Origin: JBFHRE01 sp041746105
GTDB taxonomy: Bacteria > Actinomycetota > Acidimicrobiia > Spongiisociales > ZC4RG35
Assembly (NCBI GenBank): GCA_041746105.1
Contig: JBGTHP010000010.1
Coordinates: 11,641 to 75,640, forward strand
Length of the DNA: 64,000 nt
Reading direction: 5' to 3'
The notes below the pieces were generated by a model. It was not told where the DNA came from, searched no databases, and saw only the letters and a program-made list of their open reading frames with translations. The position numbers and the translations under genes were made by a program. Shown here piece by piece: positions 50,907 to 59,622 of the stretch (the first letter of the stretch is position 1; each line of letters starts with the position of its first letter).

Positions 50907-51377
50907 TTGGATTTTACGGTGACGGTTGTCGACGAACAACCTCTACCGATCGACCTCGAGCAACTCCGCTCGGTCGCCACTGCCGTACTCGAGTCCGAGG
51001 GATATCCACCGGAGACGGAACTGTCGATTTTGTTGGTCACGGATGACGAGATCGCCCGTCTTCATCTCGAATCTATGGATATTTCGGGACCGACCGACGT
51101 TTTGTCTTTTCCGCTCGAGATGTTGATGCCAGGTCGACCGCCGGTCACGGACCCGAACGGCCCACCGATCCATCTGGGCGATGTTGTTCTGGCGCCCAGT
51201 TTTGTCCAGACCCAGGCGGCGGAATATGGAGTGGGGTTCCTCGACGAGATCTGTCTCCTCGCCTGCCACGGCATCCTCCACCTCATGGGATACGACCACG
51301 AGGAAGACACCGACGCAGAATTGATGGAAGAACGAGAACGAATCGTGCTGGCCGAGTTCGGGATCAAACGACGATGA
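50907..51377 (+). CDS. ybeY: endoribonuclease YbeY
   Basis: A 156-residue YbeY with the zinc motif HGILHLMGYDH (about 121) and the region DVLSFPLEM. It matures 16S rRNA and acts in ribosome quality control. TTG 50907 is the first start in frame; GTG 50919 is an alternative and neither has a good ribosome binding site. The stop overlaps the CorC-like gene by four bases. Confidence 0.93.
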   Translation: MDFTVTVVDEQPLPIDLEQLRSVATAVLESEGYPPETELSILLVTDDEIARLHLESMDISGPTDVLSFPLEMLMPGRPPVTDPNGPPIHLGDVVLAPSFVQTQAAEYGVGFLDEICLLACHGILHLMGYDHEEDTDAELMEERERIVLAEFGIKRR

Positions 51378-52555
51378 TCTGGGCACTCGCAGCGATTTCA
51401 CTCGGTCTGGCCTTCGTTCTGCGCCTCGGAGCGTCATCGTTGCTGAGCACGCGGCGAGCCGATGCAGCCAAAGCCTCGGTAGAGGGTGTGGGTGGCGCAA
51501 GCTTGGTTGCGGCACTGCTCGAAAAGCGCGAGGCAACGGTGCAAGCAGTGGCGGTGGTGCACAGCACTCTGATGGTCGTGGCAACGCTAAGCGCAGTGTG
51601 GGCGGCGGCGGCAGCCGATGAGGGCGTTCTGCGTGGCGTGATGCTGGCGGCGCTTGCGTTGGTCACCGTGATGATCGGGGACATCGTCCCGAGGGTTTTG
51701 GGGCGGGCCAAACCTGGCCGGATCGGGTTCGCCCTTGCCCGGATCGTCTATCCGGCGGTTCGCCTTGGATCGTTGGTCACAGAGGTTGCCGCCATCGATG
51801 AGGCGCTTCCACCGGAGGCTCTTCAGGAGGAGCGCCAGGAGCGCCAGATGATCTCGTCTGTGATCGAGTTCTCAGAGACGATGGTCCGCGAAGTGATGGT
51901 GCCGCGGACCGAGATGGTTGTTGTCGCCGAGACCGATGGGTTCGACACTTTGCTCGCCACGGTCAACGAACACGGCTATTCGCGAATCCCTGTGATCCGC
52001 AGCGGGATCGACGACGTCGTGGGAATCGCCATCATCAAAGACCTGCTCAAACTGAACGGTGAGAAGGGGAGTGCAGGCACGATGGAAGACCTGATGCGGC
52101 AACCACTGTTCGTGCCGGAGACCAAAAAGGTGTCCGACCTGCTTCGGGAGATGCAGGCATCGAAGATGCACATGGCGGTAGTGATAGATGAATACGGATC
52201 GACGGCCGGCGTGGTCACGATCGAGGACCTGTTGGAGGAATTGGTTGGAGAAATCGTGGACGAGTACGACCGCGAGGCTCCCTTGCTGACTCAGATGGAT
52301 GATTCGACATGGCTCGCTGACGGCCGCATGGATATCGCAGAACTGTCCGACGCGATCGGGGTCGACCTGCCGGAAGAGGACTTCGATACCGTGGCAGGGT
52401 TGATCCTTGGACTCGCCGGGCGAGTTCCAAAGGAGAGCGAACGGTTCGAATTGACCGATGTCGAGTTCACCGTCACCCGGGTGCAAGGTCGGAGGGTGGC
52501 AGCAGTCCGTGTGGATCGGCTCGCCCGTAGCGGACACGGCGACGATCGAGGATGA
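51374..52555 (+). CDS. CNNM/CorC-type hemolysin-family membrane protein
   Basis: A 393-residue protein: N-terminal membrane region like CNNM/DUF21 (about 1-125), two CBS domains (MVREVMVPRTEMVVV at about 172; AVVIDEYGSTAGVVTIEDLLEELVGEI at about 274) and a C-terminal CorC_HlyC domain (WLADGRMDIAELSDAIGVDL). It probably handles magnesium or cobalt. It overlaps ybeY and era by four bases each. Confidence 0.87.
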   Translation: MIWALAAISLGLAFVLRLGASSLLSTRRADAAKASVEGVGGASLVAALLEKREATVQAVAVVHSTLMVVATLSAVWAAAAADEGVLRGVMLAALALVTVMIGDIVPRVLGRAKPGRIGFALARIVYPAVRLGSLVTEVAAIDEALPPEALQEERQERQMISSVIEFSETMVREVMVPRTEMVVVAETDGFDTLLATVNEHGYSRIPVIRSGIDDVVGIAIIKDLLKLNGEKGSAGTMEDLMRQPLFVPETKKVSDLLREMQASKMHMAVVIDEYGSTAGVVTIEDLLEELVGEIVDEYDREAPLLTQMDDSTWLADGRMDIAELSDAIGVDLPEEDFDTVAGLILGLAGRVPKESERFELTDVEFTVTRVQGRRVAAVRVDRLARSGHGDDRG

Positions 52556-53439
52556 AATCAGGAATGGTCCCGGTGGTGGGTCGGCCCAATGTTGGGAAGT
52601 CGACCCTGGTCAATGCACTTGTCGGCGAGAAGGTCGCGATCACGTCGACTCGACCGCAAACCACCAGAAACAGGATCAGGGCGGTTCTCAACGGCGACGA
52701 TCATCAAATCGTCCTCATCGACACGCCAGGTGTGCACAAGCCAAGAACCGAGTTGGGGAGCCGTCTCAACTCGCTCGTCTACCGGACACTTGGTGATGCC
52801 GACACGGTGTTGTTTGTGATCGACGCCACCCAGCAGATCGGACCAGGCGACCGGCTCGTGGCGGAGCGGTTGATCGAAGCCAAAGCGGTGGTGGTCCTCG
52901 CCGTCAACAAAACCGACGATGCCTCTCATGGCCAGATCGTTTCACAACTCGAAACGGCAGCGGAATGGGACTTCGCCGCCTACGTGCCGGTTTCGGCGCT
53001 CGCCGCCGCCAATCTCGATCCCCTCCGCAACGAATTGATCAATCGAATGCCGGAGGGGCCTGCCCTCTTTCCGCTGGATGCGGTTTCAGACCAGCCGGAA
53101 CACATCCTGGTGGCGGAATTGGTACGAGAGAAGTTTCTCGATCGTCTGCGAGACGAACTGCCCCACTCGCTGGTCGTGGTCGTCGACGACATCGAAGAAC
53201 GCGACTCTGGCGCCGTGGTCGTCACGGCGAGAGCGATTGTCGAGCGAGACTCACAAAAAGGCATTGTGATCGGCAAAGGCGGTTCATTACTTGCCACGGC
53301 CGGGCGCGAGGCTCGCGAGGAATTGGAACAGGTGTTTGCGGCGAAAGTCCATCTGGAGTTGCGGGTGGTCGTCGAAGCAGACTGGCAGCAGCGTCCTGCC
53401 GTCCTGGATCGGCTGGGTTTCGTCGCGAGCGACGAATAG
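52552..53439 (+). CDS. era: GTPase Era
   Basis: A 295-residue Era: G1 GRPNVGKSTL, G2 TTRNRI, G3 DTPGVHKP, G4 NKTD, and a C-terminal KH domain with KGIVIGKGGSLLATAGREAREEL. It binds 16S rRNA near its 3' end and helps 30S assembly. Its start overlaps the CorC-like gene. Confidence 0.96.
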   Translation: MKSGMVPVVGRPNVGKSTLVNALVGEKVAITSTRPQTTRNRIRAVLNGDDHQIVLIDTPGVHKPRTELGSRLNSLVYRTLGDADTVLFVIDATQQIGPGDRLVAERLIEAKAVVVLAVNKTDDASHGQIVSQLETAAEWDFAAYVPVSALAAANLDPLRNELINRMPEGPALFPLDAVSDQPEHILVAELVREKFLDRLRDELPHSLVVVVDDIEERDSGAVVVTARAIVERDSQKGIVIGKGGSLLATAGREAREELEQVFAAKVHLELRVVVEADWQQRPAVLDRLGFVASDE

Positions 53440-53465
53440 ATCTGAGTGAACCGGTCTTGGCGCGC

Positions 53466-53471
53466 TAGTTT
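53466..53471 (+). promoter_or_regulatory. -10 element of a leaderless transcript (SirB1-like gene)
   Basis: TAGTTT lies six bases before ATG 53478, which has no ribosome binding site. Confidence 0.45.
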
Positions 53472-53477
53472 GAAAAT

Positions 53478-54080
53478 ATGACCGAACGCGTTGTGGCCCC
53501 AGTTCCGGAGAGGGTTGCGGAATTAGCCCACGATGGGCAACTGGCAGAAGCCGCACTCGAGTTCGCTCGGTTCGTTTATCCAGGGCTCGACCCGGACCCA
53601 TTTCTCTCCCGCCTCGATGCAATGGCGGGCGCAGTCCAAGGTACAAACCACATGGCACTGCGGCGGGTGATCTCGATCACGGAGGGAATTGGGGGCAACG
53701 TCGAGGACTATCACCATCTGGATAACTCGATGCTCAATCGGGTCCTCGAGACACGCCGGGGAATCCCGGTTTCGCTGGCGTTGTTGTGGATCGAGGTCGG
53801 TAGACGCGCCGGCATCGAAGTGGTCGGGGTGGGGCTGCCCGGGCATTTTGTCGTTTATGCCGCCGGCCAGATGTGCGATCCATTCCACTACGGCGAGGCG
53901 ATCGGTTTCGATGAGGCGGCGGCGTTGGTGGCCTCGGCCCTCGGCGGACCGCCCCGGCTGGACCAGTCATGGCTCGAACCGGTTTCGTCTGTCGACCTGA
54001 TCCGTCGCATGTTGCGAAACCTCGAAAATCTCGAGGGCGTAGAACTCGAATGGGTGAGCCGTTGTCTGGCGGCCCTGTGA
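53478..54080 (+). CDS. SirB1/transglutaminase-like protein
   Basis: A 200-residue protein of the SirB1 N-terminal (transglutaminase-like) family: GNVEDYHHLDNSMLNRVLETRRGIPVSLALL and GVGLPGHFVVYA are its marks. The catalytic Cys of true transglutaminases is not evident, and the function is unknown. The C-terminus (RCLAAL and stop) is the first unit of a three-unit 30-bp tandem repeat, see 54061-54150. It lies between era and phhB, with a leaderless-type promoter. Confidence 0.72.
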   Translation: MTERVVAPVPERVAELAHDGQLAEAALEFARFVYPGLDPDPFLSRLDAMAGAVQGTNHMALRRVISITEGIGGNVEDYHHLDNSMLNRVLETRRGIPVSLALLWIEVGRRAGIEVVGVGLPGHFVVYAAGQMCDPFHYGEAIGFDEAAALVASALGGPPRLDQSWLEPVSSVDLIRRMLRNLENLEGVELEWVSRCLAAL

Positions 54081-54150
54081 GCCGCTGGCCGGTGTCTGGC
54101 GGCCCTGTGGGCCGCTGGCCGGTGTCTGGCGGCCGTGTGAGCCGCCGTCG
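54061..54150 (+). repeat. three 30-bp tandem repeats across the stop codon of the SirB1-like gene
   Basis: The units are 54061-54090, 54091-54120 and 54121-54150; units 1 and 2 differ at two bases, unit 3 at a few more. Each unit is ten codons long, so copy number does not change the frame. The TGA stop at 54078-54080 is TGG in unit 2 and TGA again in unit 3. Confidence 0.9.
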
Positions 54151-54166
54151 GTTTCTCGTCGATGGC

Positions 54167-54172
54167 TAGGTT
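54167..54172 (+). promoter_or_regulatory. -10 element of a leaderless transcript (phhB)
   Basis: TAGGTT lies six bases before ATG 54179; no ribosome binding site. Confidence 0.45.
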
Positions 54173-54178
54173 GTACCC

Positions 54179-54460
54179 ATGGATCTGTTGAGTGATCTCG
54201 AGCGTCAGGAGTTCGCAGCCTCTTACCCCGACTGGGCGGTCGGACCGGAATCGATCTCGCGGACGTTCAAGCTGGGCGGGTTTCCCGAAGCGGTCGCCTT
54301 CGTGGGGGAGGTTGCGATCGTGGCAGAACGCGCCGACCACCACCCGGATATCGATATTCGCTGGAACAAGGTGACCCTCACACTTTCGACCCACTCGGAA
54401 GGCGGGTTGACGTCCAAGGACACCGAACTTGCTGCGATCATCGACCGTCTCCGGTCGTGA
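54179..54460 (+). CDS. phhB: pterin-4a-carbinolamine dehydratase
   Basis: A 93-residue PCD/DCoH: FKLGGFPEAVAFVGEVAIVAE followed by the active-site motif RADHHPDIDIRWNKVTLTLSTHSEGGLT. It dehydrates 4a-hydroxy-tetrahydropterin after aromatic hydroxylation; in many bacteria without such hydroxylases its role is uncertain. It has its own leaderless-type promoter and stands alone. Confidence 0.92.
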   Translation: MDLLSDLERQEFAASYPDWAVGPESISRTFKLGGFPEAVAFVGEVAIVAERADHHPDIDIRWNKVTLTLSTHSEGGLTSKDTELAAIIDRLRS

Positions 54461-54505
54461 TAAAAACCCGCCGGCCGATTGTCGCGACGACCCCTTGATC
54501 ACTCC

Positions 54506-54511
54506 TAACCT
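54506..54511 (+). promoter_or_regulatory. -10 element of a leaderless transcript (recO)
   Basis: TAACCT lies six bases before ATG 54518; no ribosome binding site. Confidence 0.45.
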
Positions 54512-54517
54512 GGGCTG

Positions 54518-55237
54518 ATGGCCCTTCGCCACGACACCGGAATCGTTCTTCGAACCTACGCCTTCGGCGAGGCCGACCGGGTTGTGGTTTTGCTCAGCCC
54601 TCAACGGGGGAAGATCCGTACGGTTGCGAAGGGAGTCCGCAAGACCACCAGTCGGTTCGGGGGAAGACTCGAGCCATTCACCCACGTCGAGTTGGTCCTT
54701 TATGAAGGCCGAAATCTCGACACGGTCACCCAAGTTGAGGTCGTCTCGGCGTTTCCACGCCTGCGGGCCGACCTGGACCGGGTTGTTTCGGCATCCACCA
54801 TGCTCGAAGTCGTCGATGCGGTTGCACAGGAGGGAGAACCGTCGGCCGCCCTTTTTGGCCTCTTGTGCGACGGATTGCAGGCTCTCGAAATGGAGCGGTT
54901 TCATCCCGACACGACGACGGCGTTTCTGCTGCAGGTGGCCGGCGTTGTCGGGGTGGCGCCTGCCCTCGAAGAATGCGCATCGTGCGGCCGGGGAGGGGAT
55001 CTCGTTCGTTTCAGCTTTGCCGACGGTGGCGTGGTTTGCGGCGAGTGCAGACCCGACGGCGCCGTCCGGCTCCGTACCGGGTTGGTCGAATACCTGGCGC
55101 TACTCGCCCGGTCGGATCTCGATGCACTCCCGGTGGTTCAGCCGGAGTTGTCGAGTGACGGCATGGGAGTGGCTCGCCGGTTCCTCGAACACCATCTCGA
55201 CCGCCGACTGGCCTCGATTTTGGTCATGGATAACTGA
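54518..55237 (+). CDS. recO: DNA repair protein RecO
   Basis: A 239-residue RecO: N-terminal OB fold (GIVLRTYAFGEADRVVVLLS, GKIRTVAKGVRK) and a helical part with a four-Cys zinc site CASCG and CGEC. It helps RecF/RecR load RecA on gaps. The stop shares one base with the uppS start. Confidence 0.93.
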   Translation: MALRHDTGIVLRTYAFGEADRVVVLLSPQRGKIRTVAKGVRKTTSRFGGRLEPFTHVELVLYEGRNLDTVTQVEVVSAFPRLRADLDRVVSASTMLEVVDAVAQEGEPSAALFGLLCDGLQALEMERFHPDTTTAFLLQVAGVVGVAPALEECASCGRGGDLVRFSFADGGVVCGECRPDGAVRLRTGLVEYLALLARSDLDALPVVQPELSSDGMGVARRFLEHHLDRRLASILVMDN

Positions 55238-55992
55238 TGGGTTCACTCGATTTGTCACTCGTCGACATGACCAGGATCCCGAGACATGTTGGCCTCATTC
55301 TCGACGGCAACGGTCGGTGGGCCAACGCCAGGGGTTTGCCAAGGACGGCGGGACATCAAGCCGGAGAAGAAGCCCTATTTGACACCGTGCACGGTGCCCT
55401 CGAATTGGGGATCGGCTGGCTCACCGCCTTCACCTTCTCGACCGAAAACTGGTCTCGCGACGGTGAAGAGGTCTCGTTCTTGATGTTCTTCAACCGCGAC
55501 CTGCTCTTGCGACGGCGAGATGAACTCGATGATCTCGGAGTCCGGATTCTGTTCGCAGGAGATGCCGGCGACCCCCGCATCCCCGAGGAGAATCGCAATC
55601 ACATGTCCGAGAGCGTCGCCCAGACCGCGGCCAACAAGCGTATGTCGATGGTTTTTGCCTTCAATTACGGAGCACGGCGTGAGATCTCCGACGCGGCCAG
55701 GGCGCTGGCGCGCGCCGCCGCCGCCGGCCGGATCGATCCAGAATCGATCGACGAGGCTGCTTTGGCTTCGCGTCTGGCGGTTCCCGAGATGCCCGACGCC
55801 GACCTGATCATCCGCTCTTCCGGTGAACATCGGTTGTCGAATTTTCTGTTGTGGCAGGCCGCCTACGCCGAGTTCTATTTCCCCGGGATTCTCTGGCCGG
55901 ATTTTGATCGCCACGCCCTGGTCGACGCGATCGTCGACTATCAACGCCGCGACCGTCGTTTTGGCGGGGCGGTGGACCGATCTGCCCGCTGA
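55237..55992 (+). CDS. uppS: isoprenyl (undecaprenyl) diphosphate synthase
   Basis: A 251-residue cis-prenyltransferase: HVGLILDGNGRWANARGLPR with the catalytic Asp, FTFSTENWSR, and RSSGEHRLSNFLLWQAAYAEFYF. It makes the polyprenyl carrier for cell-wall synthesis. The start ATG 55237 overlaps recO. The recO-uppS order is typical for actinobacteria. Confidence 0.94.
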   Translation: MGSLDLSLVDMTRIPRHVGLILDGNGRWANARGLPRTAGHQAGEEALFDTVHGALELGIGWLTAFTFSTENWSRDGEEVSFLMFFNRDLLLRRRDELDDLGVRILFAGDAGDPRIPEENRNHMSESVAQTAANKRMSMVFAFNYGARREISDAARALARAAAAGRIDPESIDEAALASRLAVPEMPDADLIIRSSGEHRLSNFLLWQAAYAEFYFPGILWPDFDRHALVDAIVDYQRRDRRFGGAVDRSAR

Positions 55993-55993
55993 C

Positions 55994-56674
55994 CTACATC
56001 GGGATGCCGCCCATGGCTATGCCGGCCATCGCCATGAACGCGACCCCGAGTGCGATGAGCGAGTTTCTGACCCTGGATGGGGTCTTGTACCCAACGACCG
56101 AGCGGGAAAACACGACAGAGAACGCCCACGCTTCGATCGCCAGCATCGGGACGTACCAGATGATGGCGATGACGGCCTTGGAGCCGGACATCCGCCAGTT
56201 GTCCAAGATCGTGCCTTGGACAACTGGGATCTGGGTGGCGGCACCCGCCGCCAGTAGTAGAGAGACCATCCATCCGGGTCGTCGCCGGCCGATCGCGACC
56301 GCCCAGAGGACAACGGCCGGCCACATCACCGCCCCGCCTGCACCCAGTCCGACCAAGGTCAGAAAACTAAAACGCCACCAACCCACCCCGCCCGAAAGGC
56401 GCCGCTTGCGAGCAGCCGCCATGGAACCAAAGGCGATCGCAGCCGCCAACAAGATGAATACCGTTCCGCTCCAGCTGAACTCTGGCGATTCACTGATGAA
56501 GCGCATCCACGCACGCATGATCGCTCCCCAGACCAACCCGGCACCAACCCCCACCGCCAAGGTGCGTGGCCATGTCGCCAGAAAAGCCGGCAACGATTCC
56601 GGAGTCTTGGGCGCGGCAGGGGCTTCAGCGCTGCCAGCATGCTCGGAGACCTCTGCGACCGGTTGAGTTTCCAT
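55994..56674 (-). CDS. conserved six-helix membrane protein
   Basis: A 226-residue protein with an N-terminal Pro/Ala-rich cytoplasmic part (~35 residues) and about six helices (RTLAVGVGAGLVWGAIM, GTVFILLAAAIAFGSMAA, FSFLTLVGLGAGGAVMW, WMVSLLLAAGAATQI, KAVIAIIWYVPMLAIEAWAFSV, ALGVAFMAMAGIAMGG). Function unknown. AAAGGA lies five bases before ATG 56674; the ATG just upstream (56677) is too near the site. It is convergent with uppS and divergent from the sigma gene. Confidence 0.65.
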   Translation of the reverse strand: METQPVAEVSEHAGSAEAPAAPKTPESLPAFLATWPRTLAVGVGAGLVWGAIMRAWMRFISESPEFSWSGTVFILLAAAIAFGSMAAARKRRLSGGVGWWRFSFLTLVGLGAGGAVMWPAVVLWAVAIGRRRPGWMVSLLLAAGAATQIPVVQGTILDNWRMSGSKAVIAIIWYVPMLAIEAWAFSVVFSRSVVGYKTPSRVRNSLIALGVAFMAMAGIAMGGIPM

Positions 56675-56786
56675 CATGATCCTTTCTGATATCCCCTACA
56701 GACGAAGAGGGTGGCGACGTCGGGTGACACGCCGCCCTCAGGTACCACGTCACCCGAAATTGCCTGGTCGTTCGTCGGTAGGGGGA

Positions 56787-57350
56787 ATGGTTCTGCAACT
56801 CGAACGGTCGGCCTACCTTCTCTTTGCCCTCGATGCGCCACCGCTGGCATCGGGCCAGGAGGCGCTAGACGGGTTGGTGTCGAGGGTCTTCGAGGAGGAG
56901 GCAACCAACCTGGTTCGGCTTGCACGTTTTTTCGTCGACGATCGCACCGCGGCCGAGGATCTGGTTCAGGAAGCGTTCATAAGGCTGGCCCGGTCGCTTC
57001 ACCGCATCAACGACTCGGCCAAGGTCAAGCCGTACCTCCGATCGATCGTCCTCAATCTGGCACGGGACCACAACCGGCGGGGCCTGATGTCGTTGCGCCA
57101 TCGTCCGCCCGCCGAACCCGACCCGCCGTCGCTGGATGAGACGATGGCGATCCAGGACGACCGCCGCCGCGTCATCGCCGCCCTGCGCGAGCTGGCACCG
57201 GGTCAACGCAAAGTGCTGGTTCTCCGCTACTACATGGAGCTGTCGGTGGCAGAAACGGCAGAGACACTCGGTGTTTCCGTGAACACCGTCAAGACCCAGC
57301 AGCAGCGCGGTCTCGCCGCACTCGAAAAGCGGCTCGGGGGAGAGCGATGA
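56787..57350 (+). CDS. ECF RNA polymerase sigma factor (second)
   Basis: A 187-residue sigma factor: region 2 with DRTAAEDLVQEAFIRLARSL (about 57) and KPYLRSIVLNLARDHNRR; region 4 with RELAPGQRKVLVLRYYMELSV and AETLGVSVNTVKTQQQRGLAAL. It is of the SigE/SigM-like ECF group. ATG 56787 directly follows GGGGGA; the frame continues upstream to 56676 but those residues are not family-like. The stop overlaps the next gene (ATGA), a membrane protein that by position may be its regulator. Confidence 0.88.
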   Translation: MVLQLERSAYLLFALDAPPLASGQEALDGLVSRVFEEEATNLVRLARFFVDDRTAAEDLVQEAFIRLARSLHRINDSAKVKPYLRSIVLNLARDHNRRGLMSLRHRPPAEPDPPSLDETMAIQDDRRRVIAALRELAPGQRKVLVLRYYMELSVAETAETLGVSVNTVKTQQQRGLAALEKRLGGER

Positions 57351-57967
57351 CCGCGCTCGAGCAACGACTCCATGACGCCTTGATGGAAGGGGCGGTCCGC
57401 ACCGAGCCGGCCCCCGACCTGTTTTCCAGGGTGAAGATCTCGATCGAGGAAGACCGTTGGCGCCGTCGGCGCCTCCAGCGCAGGATCTGGTTGGTTGCGG
57501 CCCTGGTAGGGGCGCTCGCCTCGATCGTTTATGCAACGTCTACATATGACAACGGGAGGTTGGCAATGCAGTGGTGGGTTCTCGAGGCGATCGCGACGAC
57601 GATGCTGATAGGTCTTGCCTTATGGCTGGGGCCCTTTATCAAACGTTTTGGCCGCGCATATGCCGCTGACGTGTTCAGGGCCAATCCGGCAACCGGCAAG
57701 AGCTTCATCCTGCTGGCAGACATCGTCTACTACCTGATCTTCGGCGCGTACATTCTCTTCACGGTCCGCTTTCAGCGAGAGTCGAACTGGAGCGAAACCG
57801 TCGGCCCCCGGCAATTGCAATGGGAGGTGGGTCGAATCGGGGGCATTCTCCTGATCATCGGAATCCTCCACGGCGCCAATATCGTTTTGATGCCCCTTCT
57901 CGGCCGCCTTTTCTCCCTCAATCGCCGGCTCGACGCCCGCATCCGTGATGACGACCTCGACGTCTGA
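57347..57967 (+). CDS. membrane protein, possible regulator of the second sigma factor
   Basis: A 206-residue protein. The first 45 residues are cytoplasmic and charged (LEQRLHDALMEGAVRTEPAPDLFSRVKISIEEDRWRR is split by Pro and resembles the sigma-binding part of some anti-sigma factors), then about four helices follow (IWLVAALVGALASIVYA, VLEAIATTMLIGLALWLG, LLADIVYYLIFGAYILF, IGGILLIIGILHGANIVLM). No zinc motif is present. The overlap with the sigma gene supports a role in its control; this is inference. Confidence 0.6.
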   Translation: MTALEQRLHDALMEGAVRTEPAPDLFSRVKISIEEDRWRRRRLQRRIWLVAALVGALASIVYATSTYDNGRLAMQWWVLEAIATTMLIGLALWLGPFIKRFGRAYAADVFRANPATGKSFILLADIVYYLIFGAYILFTVRFQRESNWSETVGPRQLQWEVGRIGGILLIIGILHGANIVLMPLLGRLFSLNRRLDARIRDDDLDV

Positions 57968-58232
57968 GGACGAGAGACTCGGCTGGGAGGGATGGGCTGT
58001 TCTGATATTGGTGTTCACCCAGGCCCTTCCGATCGGTCTGTATTTCGTGCTGTTCGGGATTGAAGCTTCGTTGGGTGGCGGCGGTCTCGTGCGCCGGACG
58101 GTCGGCGACGAAGTTGCCGTTTCTCTCGAAACAAGCAGGGTCATCGTCGGGTTTGGGCTAGCGCTCGTCTTCGTAGCACTGGCGGCATGGCTTGTCCGGT
58201 CGACGGATTGGGACCAGACCCCTTCCGCCTAA
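57948..58232 (+). CDS. small two-helix membrane protein
   Basis: A 94-residue protein with two helices (GWAVLILVFTQALPIGLYFVLF and VIVGFGLALVFVALAAWLV). ATG 57948 (or GTG 57945) lies inside the end of the previous gene, in another frame, a 20-base overlap. It is the third gene of the sigma operon and unknown in function. Confidence 0.6.
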   Translation: MTTSTSEDERLGWEGWAVLILVFTQALPIGLYFVLFGIEASLGGGGLVRRTVGDEVAVSLETSRVIVGFGLALVFVALAAWLVRSTDWDQTPSA

Positions 58233-58261
58233 CATCACGGCTTTCCCAACCTTTGAGTCAA

Positions 58262-59569
58262 ATGACCGTCTCGCTCGACACAATCGCCACTCTTGCCCAA
58301 CATCGCGGGTTCGTTTTCCAGAGCTCTCAGATCTATGGCGGCACCCGCTCGGCCTATGACTACGGCCCGCTCGGAGTGCTGATGCTTCGCAACGTCAAGG
58401 ACGCCTGGTGGCGTTCGATGGTCCAACATCGTGACGACGTAGTGGGCTTGGACTCTGCGATCATCCAGGCCCGCCAGGTGTGGCAGGCATCGGGTCACGA
58501 GGCCGTTTTCACCGACCCTCTGGTGGAGTGCACCAACTGCAACCAGCGCTGGCGGGTGGACAAACTGGAAGACCCGGAGCAGTGCCCGGGTTGTGGCAAA
58601 AGGGGCACATTCACCGAGCCCAAGATGTTCAACCTCATGTTTCGGACCCACACCGGTCCGATTCAGTCAGACGACAACCTGGTCTACCTGCGCCCGGAAA
58701 CGGCGCAAGGCATCTTCATCAATTTCGACAATGTGAGGCGCACCAACCGGCTCAAACTGCCGTTCGGGATCGCCCAGGTCGGCAAGTCTTTCCGTAACGA
58801 GATCACTCCCGGCCAGTTCGTGTTCCGCACACGAGAGTTCGAACAGATGGAGATGGAGTACTTCTGTCGGCCGGATGAGAGTGAACACTGGTTCCAATAC
58901 TGGGTCGAGGCGCGTCACCGCTGGTATCTCGAGCTGGGCATGAACCCCGATCGGCTTCGGATCCGCCCCCACGAGTCGGATGAGCTCAGCCACTATTCCG
59001 CAGGCACCGTGGACGTCGAATACGACTTCCCCTGGGGCTGGGATGAGTTGGAGGGCATTGCCAACCGCACCGACTTCGATCTGCGACAACATTCAGAACA
59101 TTCGGGCCAGGACCTGCGTTATTTCGACCAGGAGGCCAACGAACATTTCTATCCCCACGTGATCGAGCCCGCCGCCGGCGCCACCAGAACCATGTTCGCG
59201 TTCCTGATCGATGCTTACGCAGAAGAAACGTTGCCGAACGGTGAGACCCGCACCGTGCTCAGGCTTCATCCGCGGCTGGCGCCGTACCAATTGGCCGTGC
59301 TGCCGCTTTCAAAAAAACCTGAATTGGTTGAACCGGCGACCAAACTCGCCGACGATCTCCGCCGCCGCTGGATGCTCGAACTCGACGTGACTCAGTCAAT
59401 CGGTAAGCGCTACCGGCGCCAGGATGAGATCGGCACGCCCTATTGCATCACCTATGACTTCGACACTCTCGAGGACCAGGCGGTGACGGTCCGTGACCGC
59501 GATGCGATGACCCAAGATCGAGTGTCACTCGATCAGTTGACTGGTTATCTCGCACAGCGATTGGACTGA
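58262..59569 (+). CDS. glyS: glycyl-tRNA synthetase (alpha2 type)
   Basis: A 435-residue class II glycyl-tRNA synthetase, the single-chain type of actinobacteria. Marks: GFVFQSSQIYGGTRSAYDYGPLG, a zinc-ribbon-like insert CTNCNQRW and CPGCGKRG, motif 2 around IAQVGKSFRNEITPGQFVFRTREFEQMEMEYF, and the anticodon domain from APYQLAVLPLSKK. ATG 58262 gives the correct N-terminus; the frame open to 58187 overlaps the previous gene. Confidence 0.96.
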   Translation: MTVSLDTIATLAQHRGFVFQSSQIYGGTRSAYDYGPLGVLMLRNVKDAWWRSMVQHRDDVVGLDSAIIQARQVWQASGHEAVFTDPLVECTNCNQRWRVDKLEDPEQCPGCGKRGTFTEPKMFNLMFRTHTGPIQSDDNLVYLRPETAQGIFINFDNVRRTNRLKLPFGIAQVGKSFRNEITPGQFVFRTREFEQMEMEYFCRPDESEHWFQYWVEARHRWYLELGMNPDRLRIRPHESDELSHYSAGTVDVEYDFPWGWDELEGIANRTDFDLRQHSEHSGQDLRYFDQEANEHFYPHVIEPAAGATRTMFAFLIDAYAEETLPNGETRTVLRLHPRLAPYQLAVLPLSKKPELVEPATKLADDLRRRWMLELDVTQSIGKRYRRQDEIGTPYCITYDFDTLEDQAVTVRDRDAMTQDRVSLDQLTGYLAQRLD

Positions 59570-59622
59570 ACCTTCTAGCGGCGGACGCCGTATAGGGTCC
59601 TCGAAAGCAGTAGGGAGCATTC

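Noticed and set aside
54061..54150. CRISPR-like array
   Set aside because: The units are directly adjacent with no spacers and no cas genes; it is a simple tandem repeat.
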